A stretch of DNA of 64,000 nucleotides from Acidimicrobiia bacterium (GTDB lineage: Bacteria > Actinomycetota > Acidimicrobiia > Spongiisociales > ZC4RG35). The notes under the pieces are model-generated. The model worked only from the letters and a program-made list of their open reading frames with translations, had not been told where the DNA came from and made no database searches. Positions 22,611 to 33,040 of this stretch are shown here, piece after piece. The stretch covers positions 186,001 through 250,000 of the forward strand of contig BPGJ01000001.1 of NCBI GenBank assembly GCA_026002975.1, read 5' to 3'. Each line of letters opens with the position of its first letter. Within the stretch, counting starts at the first letter, position 1. A program made the position numbers and the translations under genes.

Positions 22611-23945
22611 ATGGACGCGACGGACCTGCGCGGTCGACTGGAAGAGATCTTTCCCGGCCTGGTCGACGACCTGGCGGATCTGGTCCGGATCCCGTCGGTG
22701 AGCGCCGTGCCCGCCCCCTCCCCGGAGGTCGAGAGGTCCGCCGAGATGGTGGCCGACAAAGCCAGGGCGGCCGGGTTCCCCGAGGTGGAGATCCTGCGGG
22801 TGGAGGGAGCCCATCCGTCGGTCTTCGCCCAGATCCCGGCTCCTCCGGGGGCGCCAACGGTCCTGTTGTACGCCCATCACGACGTGCAGCCGCCCGGACC
22901 CGAAGAGGACTGGGAGCTAGGACCGTGGCAACCCCAGGTGAAGGACGGACGTCTCTACGGACGGGGAGCCGCCGACGACAAGGCGGGGATCGTGATGCAT
23001 CTCGGGGCGGTGAGGCTCCTGGGCGGAGAGCCTCCGGTGGGAGTGAAGCTGTTGGTCGAGGGTGAGGAGGAGGTGGGTTCCGCCCATCTGGGCGAGTTCC
23101 TCGACCGATACGCGCCGCGCCTGGCCGCCGACGTGATCGTGATCGGCGACGCGGGCAACTGGCGGGTCGGACAACCTGCCTTGACCACCTCCTTGAGGGG
23201 TCTGGTGGCGGTCACCGTGGAGGTCAGGACCGCCCGCCAAGGAGTGCACTCGGGCCAGTTCGGGGGGGTGTTCCCCGACGCCCTCACCGTCCTGTGTCGC
23301 CTGCTCGCCACCCTCCACGACGATCGGGGCAACGTGGCGGTGGAAGGCCTCGAAGGCTACGAGACAGACCCGTTGGACCTGACCGAGGAGGAACTCCGCG
23401 CCCAGGTGGGTGCCGTGCCGGGGCTGGAGACGATCGGGGAGGGGAACCTCACCTCCAGGTTGTGGACCAAGCCCGCCCTGTCGGTGTTGGCGATCGACGC
23501 GCCCCGCATCGACCAGGCCATCAACCAGCTGGTCCCGGTAGCCCGCGCCAAGGTGAGTCTGCGCATTCCCCCCGGTCAGGACCCCGACGACGCAGCCAAT
23601 GCCCTTCGAAGGCATCTCCTTCGGAACGCCCCCTGGGGAGCCGACGTCACGGTGTTCCACACCGAGAAGGGCGCTGCCTTCCGGATGGAGACCGAAGGCC
23701 CCGTCTACCGGGTATGGCGGGAGGCGATGGAGGCATCCTGGGGGGTGCCTCCGGTCGAGATCGGGGCGGGTGGTTCGATCCCCTTCGTGGCCGACTTCGC
23801 CACCCGCTACCCAGGGGCTCCGATCCTGTTGGTGGGGTGCGCCGACCCCACCTCCGGGATCCACGGACCCAACGAGAGCCAGAGCCTGGACGACCTCCGC
23901 CGGGGGGTCCTCGCCGAGGCGATCGCTCTCGCCCGGCTGGCATGA
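22611..23945 (+). CDS. M20-family dipeptidase
   Basis: A 444-residue dizinc peptidase of the M20 family (PepV/CNDP-like dipeptidases). Metal ligands are visible in [12 protein letters not shown] (His), [10 protein letters not shown] (bridging Asp), [10 protein letters not shown] (catalytic and metal Glu), VIGDAGNW (Asp) and, near the end, GIHGPNE (His). The inserted lid domain sits between about residues 210 and 330. It heads a plus-strand operon with nucS and trmL, whose starts overlap the preceding stops. Transcription is probably leaderless from the TAGCCT element. Confidence 0.92.
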   Translation: MDATDLRGRLEEIFPGLVDDLADLVRIPSVSAVPAPSPEVERSAEMVADKARAAGFPEVEILRVEGAHPSVFAQIPAPPGAPTVLLYAHHDVQPPGPEEDWELGPWQPQVKDGRLYGRGAADDKAGIVMHLGAVRLLGGEPPVGVKLLVEGEEEVGSAHLGEFLDRYAPRLAADVIVIGDAGNWRVGQPALTTSLRGLVAVTVEVRTARQGVHSGQFGGVFPDALTVLCRLLATLHDDRGNVAVEGLEGYETDPLDLTEEELRAQVGAVPGLETIGEGNLTSRLWTKPALSVLAIDAPRIDQAINQLVPVARAKVSLRIPPGQDPDDAANALRRHLLRNAPWGADVTVFHTEKGAAFRMETEGPVYRVWREAMEASWGVPPVEIGAGGSIPFVADFATRYPGAPILLVGCADPTSGIHGPNESQSLDDLRRGVLAEAIALARLA

Positions 23946-24601
23946 GGCTGGTCGTAGCCGAGTGCACGGTCGACTATCGGGGTCGGCTGGAGGCCCACCT
24001 GCCGAGGGCGGTTCGTCTCATCATGGTGAAGGCCGACGGGTGTGTGGCGATCCACGCCGATGGTGGCGCCTACAAGCCGCTCAACTGGATGAACGCACCC
24101 AACAGCCTGGTGGAGGAACCCGGCCGGTGGGTGGTCACCAACCCCAAGGGGGAAGAGCTGGTGATCACCCTCCACCGGGTCGTGTCGGACACCACCCACC
24201 ATCTGGGACCGGACCCCGGGCTGCAGAAGGACGGGGTGGAGGCCCAGCTGCGGGACCTCCTCGCCGGCCGGCCCGAGCTGATCGAGCCCGGGCTCACCCT
24301 GATCCGCCGCGAGTACCCCACCGACCTCGGCCCGGTGGACCTCCTGCTGGCCGATCCAGGCGGCGGCACCGTGGCGGTGGAGGTCAAACGTCGCGGCGAG
24401 ATCGACGGGGTCGAGCAACTAGCCCGTTACGTCGAGCGGCTCGAGTTGGATCCTCGCCTCGCCCCGGTGCGGGGGATCCTGTGTGCGGAGCGGATCTCCC
24501 CCCAGGCCAAGGTCCTGGCCGCGGCCCGGGGCCTGGGAACCACCGAGATCGACTACGCCCGACTTCGGAACGCCGGATCGAGCGAACCCACCTTGTTCTG
24601 A
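23942..24601 (+). CDS. nucS: Mismatch-specific endonuclease NucS/EndoMS
   Basis: A 219-residue NucS. In actinobacteria it replaces MutS-MutL by cutting both strands at mismatches. The N-terminal dimer/DNA-binding domain has [10 protein letters not shown]. The nuclease domain carries the catalytic GPVDLLLAD and [17 protein letters not shown] motifs (Asp, Glu, Lys). The protein ends in EPTLF, which resembles the sliding-clamp-binding C-terminus of actinobacterial NucS. The ATG overlaps the stop of the peptidase gene, and its own stop overlaps the trmL ATG by one base. Confidence 0.95.
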   Translation: MRLVVAECTVDYRGRLEAHLPRAVRLIMVKADGCVAIHADGGAYKPLNWMNAPNSLVEEPGRWVVTNPKGEELVITLHRVVSDTTHHLGPDPGLQKDGVEAQLRDLLAGRPELIEPGLTLIRREYPTDLGPVDLLLADPGGGTVAVEVKRRGEIDGVEQLARYVERLELDPRLAPVRGILCAERISPQAKVLAAARGLGTTEIDYARLRNAGSSEPTLF

Positions 24602-25089
24602 TGTTCGAGATCGTGCTCCACCAGCCGGAGATCCCCCCCAACACGGGGAACGTGATGCGTCTCGCCGCCAACACCGGTGCGCGCCTCCACCTGATCGAGC
24701 CCCTCGGGTTCGAGCTCGACGACGCCCGCCTGCGAAGGGCGGGAATGGACTATCGAGACCGGGCCACCTATGTGGTCCATCCCGACCTGGATGCTTGCGT
24801 CCGGGAGCTGCCCGGGCGGGTCTTCGCCCTGGCCCGCCAGGGCACCGTCTGCTACACCGACCTCCGCTTCCAGCCCGGCGACGCCTTCGTGTTCGGGCGT
24901 GAGTCGACGGGACTGCCCCGAACGGTGCTGGAGGCACGGTGGGTGACCGCGGTGCTCCACATCCCCATGCGTCCGGGAGTACGTTCGCTCAATCTGGCGA
25001 ACTCGGTGGCGGTGGTGCTCTACGAAGCCTGGCGACAGGTCGGCTTCACCGGCGCGGCCCCCGTTCCTGGCGGCGGAGTCTCTCCATGA
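24601..25089 (+). CDS. trmL: tRNA (cytidine/uridine-34-2'-O)-methyltransferase
   Basis: A 162-residue SPOUT-class methyltransferase that 2'-O-methylates the wobble base of certain leucine tRNAs with SAM. Motifs are the N-terminal HQPEIPPNTGNVMRLAAN, FVFGRESTGLP (motif 2) and the knot-forming IPMRPGVRSLNLANSVAVVLYEAWRQ (motif 3). Length and motifs match TrmL rather than the longer TrmJ. The start shares the A of TGATG with nucS. The 3' end overlaps the convergent marR gene by 44 bases. Confidence 0.93.
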   Translation: MFEIVLHQPEIPPNTGNVMRLAANTGARLHLIEPLGFELDDARLRRAGMDYRDRATYVVHPDLDACVRELPGRVFALARQGTVCYTDLRFQPGDAFVFGRESTGLPRTVLEARWVTAVLHIPMRPGVRSLNLANSVAVVLYEAWRQVGFTGAAPVPGGGVSP

Positions 25090-25552
25090 TCTCCACGAGG
25101 ACGCTCCGCTCGTCGGGCGTCATGCGACCGGTGAAGTGGCGATCGAGGTCCTCGATGTGCACCTCGAGGGCTTCGGCCAGCCGACCCCGTCCCTGATCGG
25201 TTATCACCACGTACTGGACCCTTCGGTCGGAGGGGCAGTCGTGACGGGCCACCAGCCCCCTCTCCACGAGGCGATCCACCATGCGGGTAACTCCTCCGGG
25301 CGACAGCGCCACCTGGGACGCAAGCTCCGACATGGTCATGATCCCGCCCGACCGTTCGATCCGCAGGAGCGCCTCGAACCAGGATTGGGACAGTCCGCAA
25401 GCCTCCTGTAGATGGCGGTCGAAGAGCCGCCCCAAACGGGCCATCGCCTCCAACGTCACCCCGTACGCATGGATCCGGGGGTCATCGCAAGGGATGGGGG
25501 TCCGCCCGGCCAGCTCGGCCGCCAGGTCCTCGGGGAGCTCGCGGGCTTCCAT
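25046..25552 (-). CDS. MarR-family transcriptional regulator
   Basis: A 168-residue winged-helix repressor. The recognition region is SGGIMTMSELASQVALSPGGVTRMVDRLVERGLVARHDCPSDRRVQYVVIT, the standard MarR core, flanked by dimerisation helices. The start follows a TAGCCT element by seven bases. The divergent AT-rich gap towards yceI contains short inverted and repeated motifs that are good operator candidates, so the gene probably controls itself and yceI. The ligand is unknown. Confidence 0.9.
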   Translation of the reverse strand: MEARELPEDLAAELAGRTPIPCDDPRIHAYGVTLEAMARLGRLFDRHLQEACGLSQSWFEALLRIERSGGIMTMSELASQVALSPGGVTRMVDRLVERGLVARHDCPSDRRVQYVVITDQGRGRLAEALEVHIEDLDRHFTGRMTPDERSVLVEIMERLRRQERGPRR

Positions 25553-25559
25553 TTACTCC

Positions 25560-25565
25560 AGGCTA
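25560..25565 (-). promoter_or_regulatory. Leaderless-type -10 element of marR
   Basis: TAGCCT on the minus strand, seven bases before the marR ATG at 25552. Confidence 0.6.
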
Positions 25566-25581
25566 CCCGACCGGATTTGCC

Positions 25582-25618
25582 TACTCAAAAGTTGCCAACT
25601 AAACATTTGTTTACTCAA
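25582..25618. promoter_or_regulatory. Candidate MarR operator between marR and yceI
   Basis: An AT-rich stretch holding two copies of TACTCAA (25582 and 25612), the palindrome AGTTGCCAACT (25590-25600) and the inverted repeat AAACATTTGTTT with arms AAACA/TGTTT (25601-25612). A further TTTACTCCA copy lies at the marR start codon. The arrangement suits a dimeric repressor covering both promoters; binding is inferred. Confidence 0.5.
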
Positions 25619-25639
25619 CCTATCTCAGGAGGTCGCTGG

Positions 25640-26185
25640 ATGCAGATTCGCACGACGCCCGAGGCCGGTACCTACCGGATCGATCCGACCCACACCACCG
25701 TGGGCTTCACCGTCCGCCACCTGATGGTGGCCAAGGTGAGGGGAACCTTCCGAAAGGTCGACTTCACGGTGGAAGTCCAAGAACCGATCGAAGACTCCCG
25801 GGTGGTGGCCACCATCGATGCCGCCTCGATCGACACCGGGGTGGAGGACCGAGACGATCATCTACGATCCCCCGACTTCCTCGACGTCGCCAACCATCCC
25901 AACCTGGAGTTCCGGTCGACCCGCATCAGGCGGCTCGACGACACCCACCTCGAAGTCGAGGGCGAACTGACCATCAGGGACGTTACCCGGCCGGTGACCC
26001 TCCAGGTCGAGGTCCACGGAGTCACCCGGGATCCCTGGGGCAACGAGCGGATCGGGTTCACCGCGACCACCACCCTCGACCGGGAAGACTGGGGCCTCAC
26101 CTGGAATCAACCCCTCGAAACGGGAGGTTGGCTCGTCGGGAAGGAGGTACAGGTGGAGATCGAGGGCGAAGCGGTTCGGGCTTGA
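25640..26185 (+). CDS. YceI-family polyprenyl-binding-type lipocalin-like protein
   Basis: A 181-residue YceI protein. The eight-stranded lipocalin-like barrel is recognisable from GTYRIDPTHTTVGFTVRHLMVAKVRG, then SPDFLDVANHPNLEFRST and the C-terminal GWLVGKEVQVEIEGE. Family members bind polyisoprenoids or similar lipids. There is no signal peptide, unlike E. coli YceI, so it is probably cytoplasmic. The ATG at 25640 has an AGGAGG ribosome binding site seven bases upstream. It is divergent from marR across the candidate operator. Confidence 0.92.
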   Translation: MQIRTTPEAGTYRIDPTHTTVGFTVRHLMVAKVRGTFRKVDFTVEVQEPIEDSRVVATIDAASIDTGVEDRDDHLRSPDFLDVANHPNLEFRSTRIRRLDDTHLEVEGELTIRDVTRPVTLQVEVHGVTRDPWGNERIGFTATTTLDREDWGLTWNQPLETGGWLVGKEVQVEIEGEAVRA

Positions 26186-26192
26186 CCGCCGA

Positions 26193-26198
26193 TATGCT
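26193..26198 (+). promoter_or_regulatory. Leaderless-type -10 element of the VOC gene
   Basis: TATGCT, six bases before the ATG at 26205. Confidence 0.5.
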
Positions 26199-26204
26199 CG
26201 GATC

Positions 26205-26684
26205 ATGAGAGTCACCCGCCTCAACCATGCGGTCCTGTTCGTATCGGACCTGACCAGGGCCCTGGACTTCTACCGGGGCGCCTTCGACTTCGAGGTCGTC
26301 GCCCACGAACCCCGCATGAACGCCGCGTTCCTTCGCGCACCCGGGTCGACCAACCACCACGACCTGGGATTGTTCGGCCTCGGGTTGGGCGCTCGGCGCC
26401 CAACCCGACCCTCGGTCGGCCTCTACCACCTCGCCTGGCAGGTGGACACCATCGAAGACCTGGCCGAGGCCAGGGCGAGGCTGATCGACCTGGGGGCCTT
26501 CACCGGGGAGTCGTCCCACGGAGCCACCAAGTCGGTCTATGGGGCCGATCCCGACGGCAACGAGTTCGAGGTGATGTGGATGCTGCCCAGAGACGAGTGG
26601 GGCGAATACGAGACCAGAGCCGTGGTGGAACCCCTCGACCTCGAGGCCGAGCTCCGCCGATGGGCGGGCGTCTCAACCGGCTGA
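26205..26684 (+). CDS. VOC-family glyoxalase/extradiol dioxygenase-like protein
   Basis: A 159-residue vicinal-oxygen-chelate protein with two beta-alpha-beta-beta-beta modules. Likely metal ligands are His8 (RLNHAVLFVSDL), the His of LYHLAWQVDT in the second module and the Glu of DPDGNEFEVMW. The subfamily resembles catechol-2,3-dioxygenase-like proteins, but the substrate cannot be told from sequence. It is convergent with the following transporter gene, and the two ends are close together. Confidence 0.87.
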   Translation: MRVTRLNHAVLFVSDLTRALDFYRGAFDFEVVAHEPRMNAAFLRAPGSTNHHDLGLFGLGLGARRPTRPSVGLYHLAWQVDTIEDLAEARARLIDLGAFTGESSHGATKSVYGADPDGNEFEVMWMLPRDEWGEYETRAVVEPLDLEAELRRWAGVSTG

Positions 26685-27854
26685 CGGGCCAGGAACGACC
26701 GAGGGGGGCGACCGCCCTGCGGAGCAGCATCCATCCGGCCAAGAACACCAACCCCACCACCAGCCAACCGGGCTCGTAGACGCCGATCCGGTCGATCGAC
26801 CACCCGAAGGCCGGCGCTCCGACCGCCAAGCCGGCCAGGAAACCGAGCAACACGACCCCTGATCCCCGACCGGCCGCCACCGGTGGGAGGCTCTCGATGA
26901 TCGCCAACATCCCCACCGAGTTCCAGGCCGACGCCGAGACCCCGGTCAGGGCGGCTCCGACCCACAAGCCGACCGGACCCAGTCGGGGCGCCACCAGGAG
27001 AGCCCCCGCCGCAGCCGCCGCCAACCAGGCGATCGCCCTCAGCGCTCTCACCGACCCCAACGACAGCTCGGCGCTCCTCGCCCAGTAGATTCGCGCCACC
27101 ACCCCCACGAGACCCATCAACCCCACCGCCAAGCCGGTCGTCTGGGCCGACAGACGCAGCACCTCCTGCCCGTAGAGGGGAAGGAAGGTGAAGATGGTGC
27201 TGCCGCCGGCACCGAGGAGGAAGCCGTATCCGGCCAGCCGGTAGATGAATCCGGGGAGCCGGCCTCCCGGGGCCGGCCGCGGATCGGAACCGCCGGGCCG
27301 GGAGTCCCGTGGCACCACCTTCAGGGAGGCCACCCAGGACGCCAGGAACACCGCCACGAAAACGCCCAACGCCCATCTCCACCCCAGCCAGGCCGCCAGA
27401 GGTGGGAGGGTGACGCCACCCAGGAACGTCCCCCGCCTGCACTCCGGACTGTTTGATGCCGGTCACCACCCCCCGACTCCCCAGGGGGACGTGGAGGGCG
27501 ATCACCTTGTTGGTGGAGGGGTTGCAAGCCGCATTGCCCAGACCGGCGAGCCCGGCCGCCACGACCAGCCACGGGTAGGTGGGTGCCAGGGCCAACGCGG
27601 CCAGGGCGGCTGCACTGACCAACAGGGTGGCCACGGTGGAACGTCTCGCACCCACCCCTGTCCGCAACACGGCCCACCGCAGGCGAGATGGCCGCTGCCA
27701 CCAGGTTGGTGGCGGTAACCAGCGCGCCGATCTGCCAACGCTCCAAACCGAACGCTTCCCGGAGCTCGGCGGCCAGCACCCCGTAGACGACCAGCGCGAA
27801 GGTCGCGGCCATCATCGTCGCCGCCAGCACGACCAGCAGACCCGGCCGGGACAT
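26665..27854 (-). CDS. Major facilitator superfamily transporter (two frameshifts)
   Basis: A 12-helix-type MFS transporter read from the ATG at 27854. The reading frame changes twice. Near 27,660 an extra base in a C-run breaks SPAVGRVADR from VGARRSTVATLL. Near 27,440 another extra C breaks GIKQSGVQAG from TFLGGVTLPPLAAWLGWRWA. Joined across these points it gives about 390 residues, a normal MFS length. The stop is near 26,680, close to the VOC gene end, but is uncertain. Substrate unknown. The start follows a TAGCTT element by seven bases. The two shifts are both +1 in homopolymers, so sequence error is likelier than gene decay. Confidence 0.7.
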
Positions 27855-27861
27855 GGCCGGC

Positions 27862-27871
27862 AAGCTAGCCT
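27862..27871. promoter_or_regulatory. Overlapping divergent -10 elements
   Basis: The ten-base AAGCTAGCCT contains TAGCTT on the minus strand (27862-27867), seven bases before the MFS ATG, and TAGCCT on the plus strand (27866-27871), 14 bases before the hydrolase ATG. The two -10 boxes share two bases, so the transcripts would diverge from one point. Confidence 0.5.
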
Positions 27872-27885
27872 GCCCGACCTGCCTC

Positions 27886-28998
27886 ATGGCTTCCGATCTC
27901 CTGTTCGTCTTCGGTCTCCTCGCCCTCGCCCACACCCTCAACGCGCTACGCCGACCTGCCCGGCCGGGTTCCCGGCTCCCTCCGGTCTGGCTCCCCGCCA
28001 TGCTGGGTTCGAGAGATGGCGCCGCTCCTCCTGGCGGGACGAACCCTGGCGGGCATGGCGCTGCTGGCCATGGGCGGAGGGGGCACCTCCCTGGGCGTGG
28101 CCGGGGTGGTGATGCTCGCGGCCGCCCAGATCGGCGCGGCTTGGCTGTGGAGGGACGAACGCCGGGCGGTGGGCCGAACTGTCCGCCGGGATCCCCGAAC
28201 GGCTGATTCCGCCACCGGCTCCCCGTTGGAGGCGCAGACCTCCGCTCCGGGCCAATGTCGGGCGCCTCAGCATCGACCAGGAACACGGAATCGACTTGCT
28301 ACTTCCCTCTTCGGGCCCTTCGCCCTGCCTGTTCTACGTCCACGGCGGCTCGTGGACCGGCGGCGACCCATACGGCCAGGCGGTGTTCGCCTTCCATCAC
28401 CTGGTCAGCCTGGGCTGGGTGGTGGCCCTACCCCGCTATCCCCTGTCTCCCCGGGCCGTGTTCCCCGAGCACCTGGAATCTCTCCGGGCCTCGTTGGACA
28501 CGGTGGGTGGGCGGCCGGAGGTCGACCGGATCGTGGTCGCCCGGGGCGTCGGCAGGCGCCCACCTGGCCGCCCTCCTCGCCCTCGACGAACAGACCAAGG
28601 CGGCCGGAGCGGTCGTCTTCTACGGCGTCTACGACTTCCTCAACCGCCACCGCACCCGACCCGACTGGCCGCTCATCCCCCGCAAGGTGATGCATGCCAC
28701 TCCCGAGCAACGACCCGACCTGTACAGGCTGGCTTCCCCGCTGGACCAGATCCGTCCGGGCGCGCCCCCGTTCATGGTGGTCCACGGCGACCACGACTCT
28801 CTGGTCCCTCCCGCCGAGTCCCGCATCTTCGTGGCCGCCCTCCGGGAGGCGGGGATACCGGTGCGCTACCTGGAGGTTCGGGGCGCCCAACACGCCTTCG
28901 ACGTGTTTCCCACCCCCCGGGCCCGGGCTGCCTGGGGAGCGGCGATCGGGTTCTGCCTCGATGTCGCCGAGGGAGAGCTGCCTGCCGGGGGTTGCTAG
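27886..28998 (+). pseudogene. Membrane-anchored alpha/beta hydrolase (three frameshifts)
   Basis: Reading through three +1 shifts (near 28,010, 28,195 and 28,550) gives one protein of about 370 residues. An N-terminal membrane region of two or three helices (LLFVFGLLALAHTLNAL; GRTLAGMALLAMGGG) is followed by an esterase/lipase domain. That domain has the oxyanion motif YVHGGSW, the nucleophile VAGASAGAHLAALLALD, the acid in VVHGDHDSLVPPAESRIF and the catalytic His in GAQHAFDVFP. It is of the HSL/BD-FAE carboxylesterase kind. Because catalytic residues are all intact, the shifts are probably sequence errors. Confidence 0.7.
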
Positions 28999-29001
28999 GT
29001 T
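28996..29001 (+). promoter_or_regulatory. Probable -10 element of fba
   Basis: TAGGTT, followed by a short leader with a strong AAGGAGGAG ribosome binding site (29012-29020) before the ATG at 29026. This gene is therefore led, unlike many of its neighbours. Confidence 0.4.
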
Positions 29002-29025
29002 TCTCCGACACAAGGAGGAGAGGAC

Positions 29026-30047
<1,022 letters not shown>

Positions 30048-30051
<4 letters not shown>

Positions 30052-31434
30052 CGCCGGAGCGCCTCCACCGAACCTGGGTGAACTCGGAGCGGTACATACC
30101 CCGCGCCTTCATCCAGCCCATCCAGCGCTTCCTCCAGGTGGAGGCCTCCTCGGGGATCCTCATGGTGCTGGCCGCGGTGGTAAGCCATCTTCCTGGCCAA
30201 CTCCCCCTGGCACGAGACCTACTTCGGGATCCTGGAGACCCACCTGTTGGTGGAGTTCGGCCCCTTCCACCTCGAGGAGAGCCTCCTCCACCTGGTCAAC
30301 GACGGCCTGATGGTGATCTTCTTCTACGTGGTGGGCTCTGGAGATAAAGCGGGAGCTCGTCCTCGGAGAGCTTCGGGACCCCAAGACCGCAGCTCTCCCC
30401 GTGATGGCGGCTCTCGGCGGCATGGTCCTGCCCGCCCTCATCTATCTGGCCGTCGCCGGGGGTGTACCCGGAGCAGCCCGGGGGTGGGGGATTCCGGTGG
30501 CCACCGACATCGCCTTCTCCCTCGGTGTGCTGTCGCTCCTCGGCCGTCGGGTGCCCGCCACCGCCAAGCTGTTCCTCCTCACCCTGGCCATCGTGGACGA
30601 CCTGGGCGGGATCCTGATAATCGCACTGTTCTACACCGACGACCTCTCGGTCGCTTGGCTCGGGGTCGGGTTGGCGGTCTTGGCGCTGGTGGGGGTGGCT
30701 TCCAGGGTCGGGATCCGAAGCCACGTCTTCTACCTGCCTGCCGCTCTGGTCGCCTGGTTCGGCTTCCTCGAGTCCGGGGTGCACGCCACCATCGCCGGGG
30801 TGGCGCTGGCCTTCCTCACCCCGGCCCGGCCGATGTACGGCGCCGAGGAGCTCGACCGTAGGGCCCGTCGGATCCTCGATCTGTTCCCGGCCCAGGAGGA
30901 GACGGCCGAACAGCGGGAGAAGGTGGAGCACGAGGCCATGCTCCTGGCCGAGATCGCCCGGGAGTCGGTGGCCCCTCTCACCCGCAACGAACATCGACTC
31001 CAGCCGTGGAGCTCGTACGTGGTGATCCCGATCTTCGCCCTGGCCAACGCGGGGGTGCGCTTCGAGCAGGGCATCGTGGAGCCGCTGCTCACCCCCGATC
31101 GCCCTGGGGGTGGCGGCCGGGCTGCTGGTGGGCAAGACGGTGGGGATCTCGGTCGTTCACCTGGGGCGCGGTGCGGCTGGGCTGGGGCCGGCTTCCCAGC
31201 GGGGTGGGCTGGCGGCAGTTGACCGGGGTGGCGGCCACCGCGGGGATCGGCTTCACGGTGTCGTTGTTCATCACCGCCCTGGCCTTCACCGACCCGGCCT
31301 TGGCGGCCGACGCCAAGGTCGGGATCTTCGCCGGTTCCCTGGCCTCGGCCCTGCTCGGGGTGGCCATATTGGCGGGATCCCGTCCGGCGCCGGTCCCCGC
31401 CCAGGAACCCGAACCGGCTATGGAAACCCTCTGA
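30048..31434 (+). pseudogene. nhaA: Na+/H+ antiporter NhaA (four frameshifts)
   Basis: Sodium-proton antiporter of the inner membrane. Four +1 shifts (near 30,185, 30,340, 31,100 and 31,155) split it; joined, it is about 460 residues with all family landmarks. These are GWGIPVATDIAFSLGVLSLLG, then LAIVDDLGGILIIALFYT with the paired aspartates that bind the ion, FLESGVHATIAGVALAF and the final [16 protein letters not shown]. The GTG start overlaps the fba stop (GTGA). The intact motifs in every piece argue for sequence error over decay. Confidence 0.8.
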
Positions 31435-31449
31435 AGATCGGAGTAGAAC

Positions 31450-31627
31450 ATGCGACCCGCGTCGACCATCACCTGTCCTTCCTGCGGCGGCACCGCCCAT
31501 CTGGTGTTGGAGGTCCCCGACGACCTCGAGCCGGGGACCCCCGTTCCCTATCGCTGCGCCGACTGCCAGGAACGGTTCGACATCGTTCACGCCCGCCGAC
31601 GAGGACGACCCCCGCGACTACCCGTGA
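31450..31627 (+). CDS. Small zinc-ribbon protein (probable +1 frameshift)
   Basis: The first 47 residues form a zinc ribbon with two CxxC knuckles (CPSCGG and CADCQE). As printed, the frame runs on into the FAD oxidoreductase. An extra C near 31,592 would restore an acidic end (DEDDPRDYP) and a stop TGA at 31625-31627 that overlaps a GTG start of the next gene. That arrangement is far more natural than a fusion. Length without the extra base is about 58 residues. Function unknown; such ribbons may bind nucleic acid or protein. Confidence 0.6.
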
Positions 31628-33040
31628 GACGATGGGACGCCGTGGTGGTCGGTGCCGGCCCCAACGGCTTGGCCGCCGCCATCACCATCGCCCGGGAAGG
31701 ACGCAGCGTCCTGCTGGTCGAGGGCGCCGACACGGTGGGGGGTGGCTGCCGGACCGCCGAGCTGACCCTCACCGGTTTCCGCCACGACGTCTGCTCCACG
31801 TCTTTCCCCCCTCGGGGTCGGCTCCCCCTTCTTCCGGACCCTGCCCCTCGATCGGCACGGACTCAGGTGGATCCAACCCGAGGTGTGCGTAGCCCATCCG
31901 ATCGACCCGGAGCGGGCCGCCCTCCTCCACCACGACCTTGCGGCCACCGCGGCCGGTCTGGGACCCGACGGCGACGCCTACCGGGACCTGATCGGACCGC
32001 TGGTCGAGAGGTGGGACCAGATTGAGGAGCACGTGCTCGGGCCTCTGGTGCGGATCCCCAGGCACCCGCTGGCCGCCGCCGGGTTCGGACTGCTGGCGGT
32101 ACGTTCCGCCGAGGGACTGGCACGGCGTTTCTCCACCGAACAGGCCAGAGCCCTCTTGGCGGGCTGCGCCGCCCATTCCTTCCTGCCCCTGGACCGCCCC
32201 ACGACCGGCGGATTCGCCGTTCTCTATCCGGTGTTGGCCCATCGGTATGGGTGGCCACTCCCTGCCGGAGGCGCCCAGAGGCTCTCCGACGCCCTGGCCG
32301 GCCATCTTCGGGAACTCGGCGGCGAGATCGAGACGGGTCGCTGGGTGCGCTCCTTGTCGGAGCTACCACCCGCCCGGGCGGTGCTCCTCGACGTGACCCC
32401 CACCCAGCTGGCCGAGATGGCCGACCTCCCCGACGGCTATCTGCGCAGGGTGCGGGCCTACCGGTACGGCCCGGCCGCATTCAAGGTCGACCTGGCGGTA
32501 GAGGGAGGCATACCGTGGGCCAACCCCGACCTGGCCCGAGCCGGCACCGTCCACCTGGGTGGCACCTTCGAGGAGGTCGCCGAGGCCGAGGCCCGAACCT
32601 GGGCCGGGTCGGTCACCACCCGGCCTTTCCTCCTGGTGGCCCAGCCCTCCACCTTCGATCCCTCCCGAGCTCCGGAGGGTCACCACACCGTGTGGTGTTA
32701 CGCCCACGTTCCGCACGGCAGCTCGGTCGACTACACCGAAACGGTCCTGACCAGGCTCGAGGAGTACGCGCCGGGCCTGAGGGAACGCGTGGTGGGTTCA
32801 CACGTGATAGGCCCACCCGACTGGCCCCGCTACAACCCGAACTACGTGGGTGGAGACATTGCGGGGGGGGCCCACACCCTCACCCAGCTCCTCTTCCGTC
32901 CGTTCCCGGGCCGTGATCCGTACGCCACGCCACTGGACGGCGTGTTCCTGTGCTCGTCGTCCACTCCACCGGGAGCGGGGGTGCACGGGATGTGCGGGTA
33001 TCTCGCAGCTCGCCGGGCTCTGGCGGGTCCGCTCAGGTGA
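31624..33040 (+). CDS. Phytoene-desaturase-like FAD oxidoreductase (one frameshift)
   Basis: A flavoprotein of about 471 residues of the CrtI/PYROXD2 family. The FAD-binding Rossmann motif is [21 protein letters not shown], and the C-terminal FAD segment ends in [22 protein letters not shown]. One extra C in a six-C run near 31,808 shifts the frame between CSTSFP and [13 protein letters not shown]. Many actinobacterial members are annotated only as NAD(P)/FAD-dependent oxidoreductases; a carotenoid substrate is not supported because no other carotenoid gene is near. The GTG start overlaps the zinc-ribbon stop. Confidence 0.8.
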
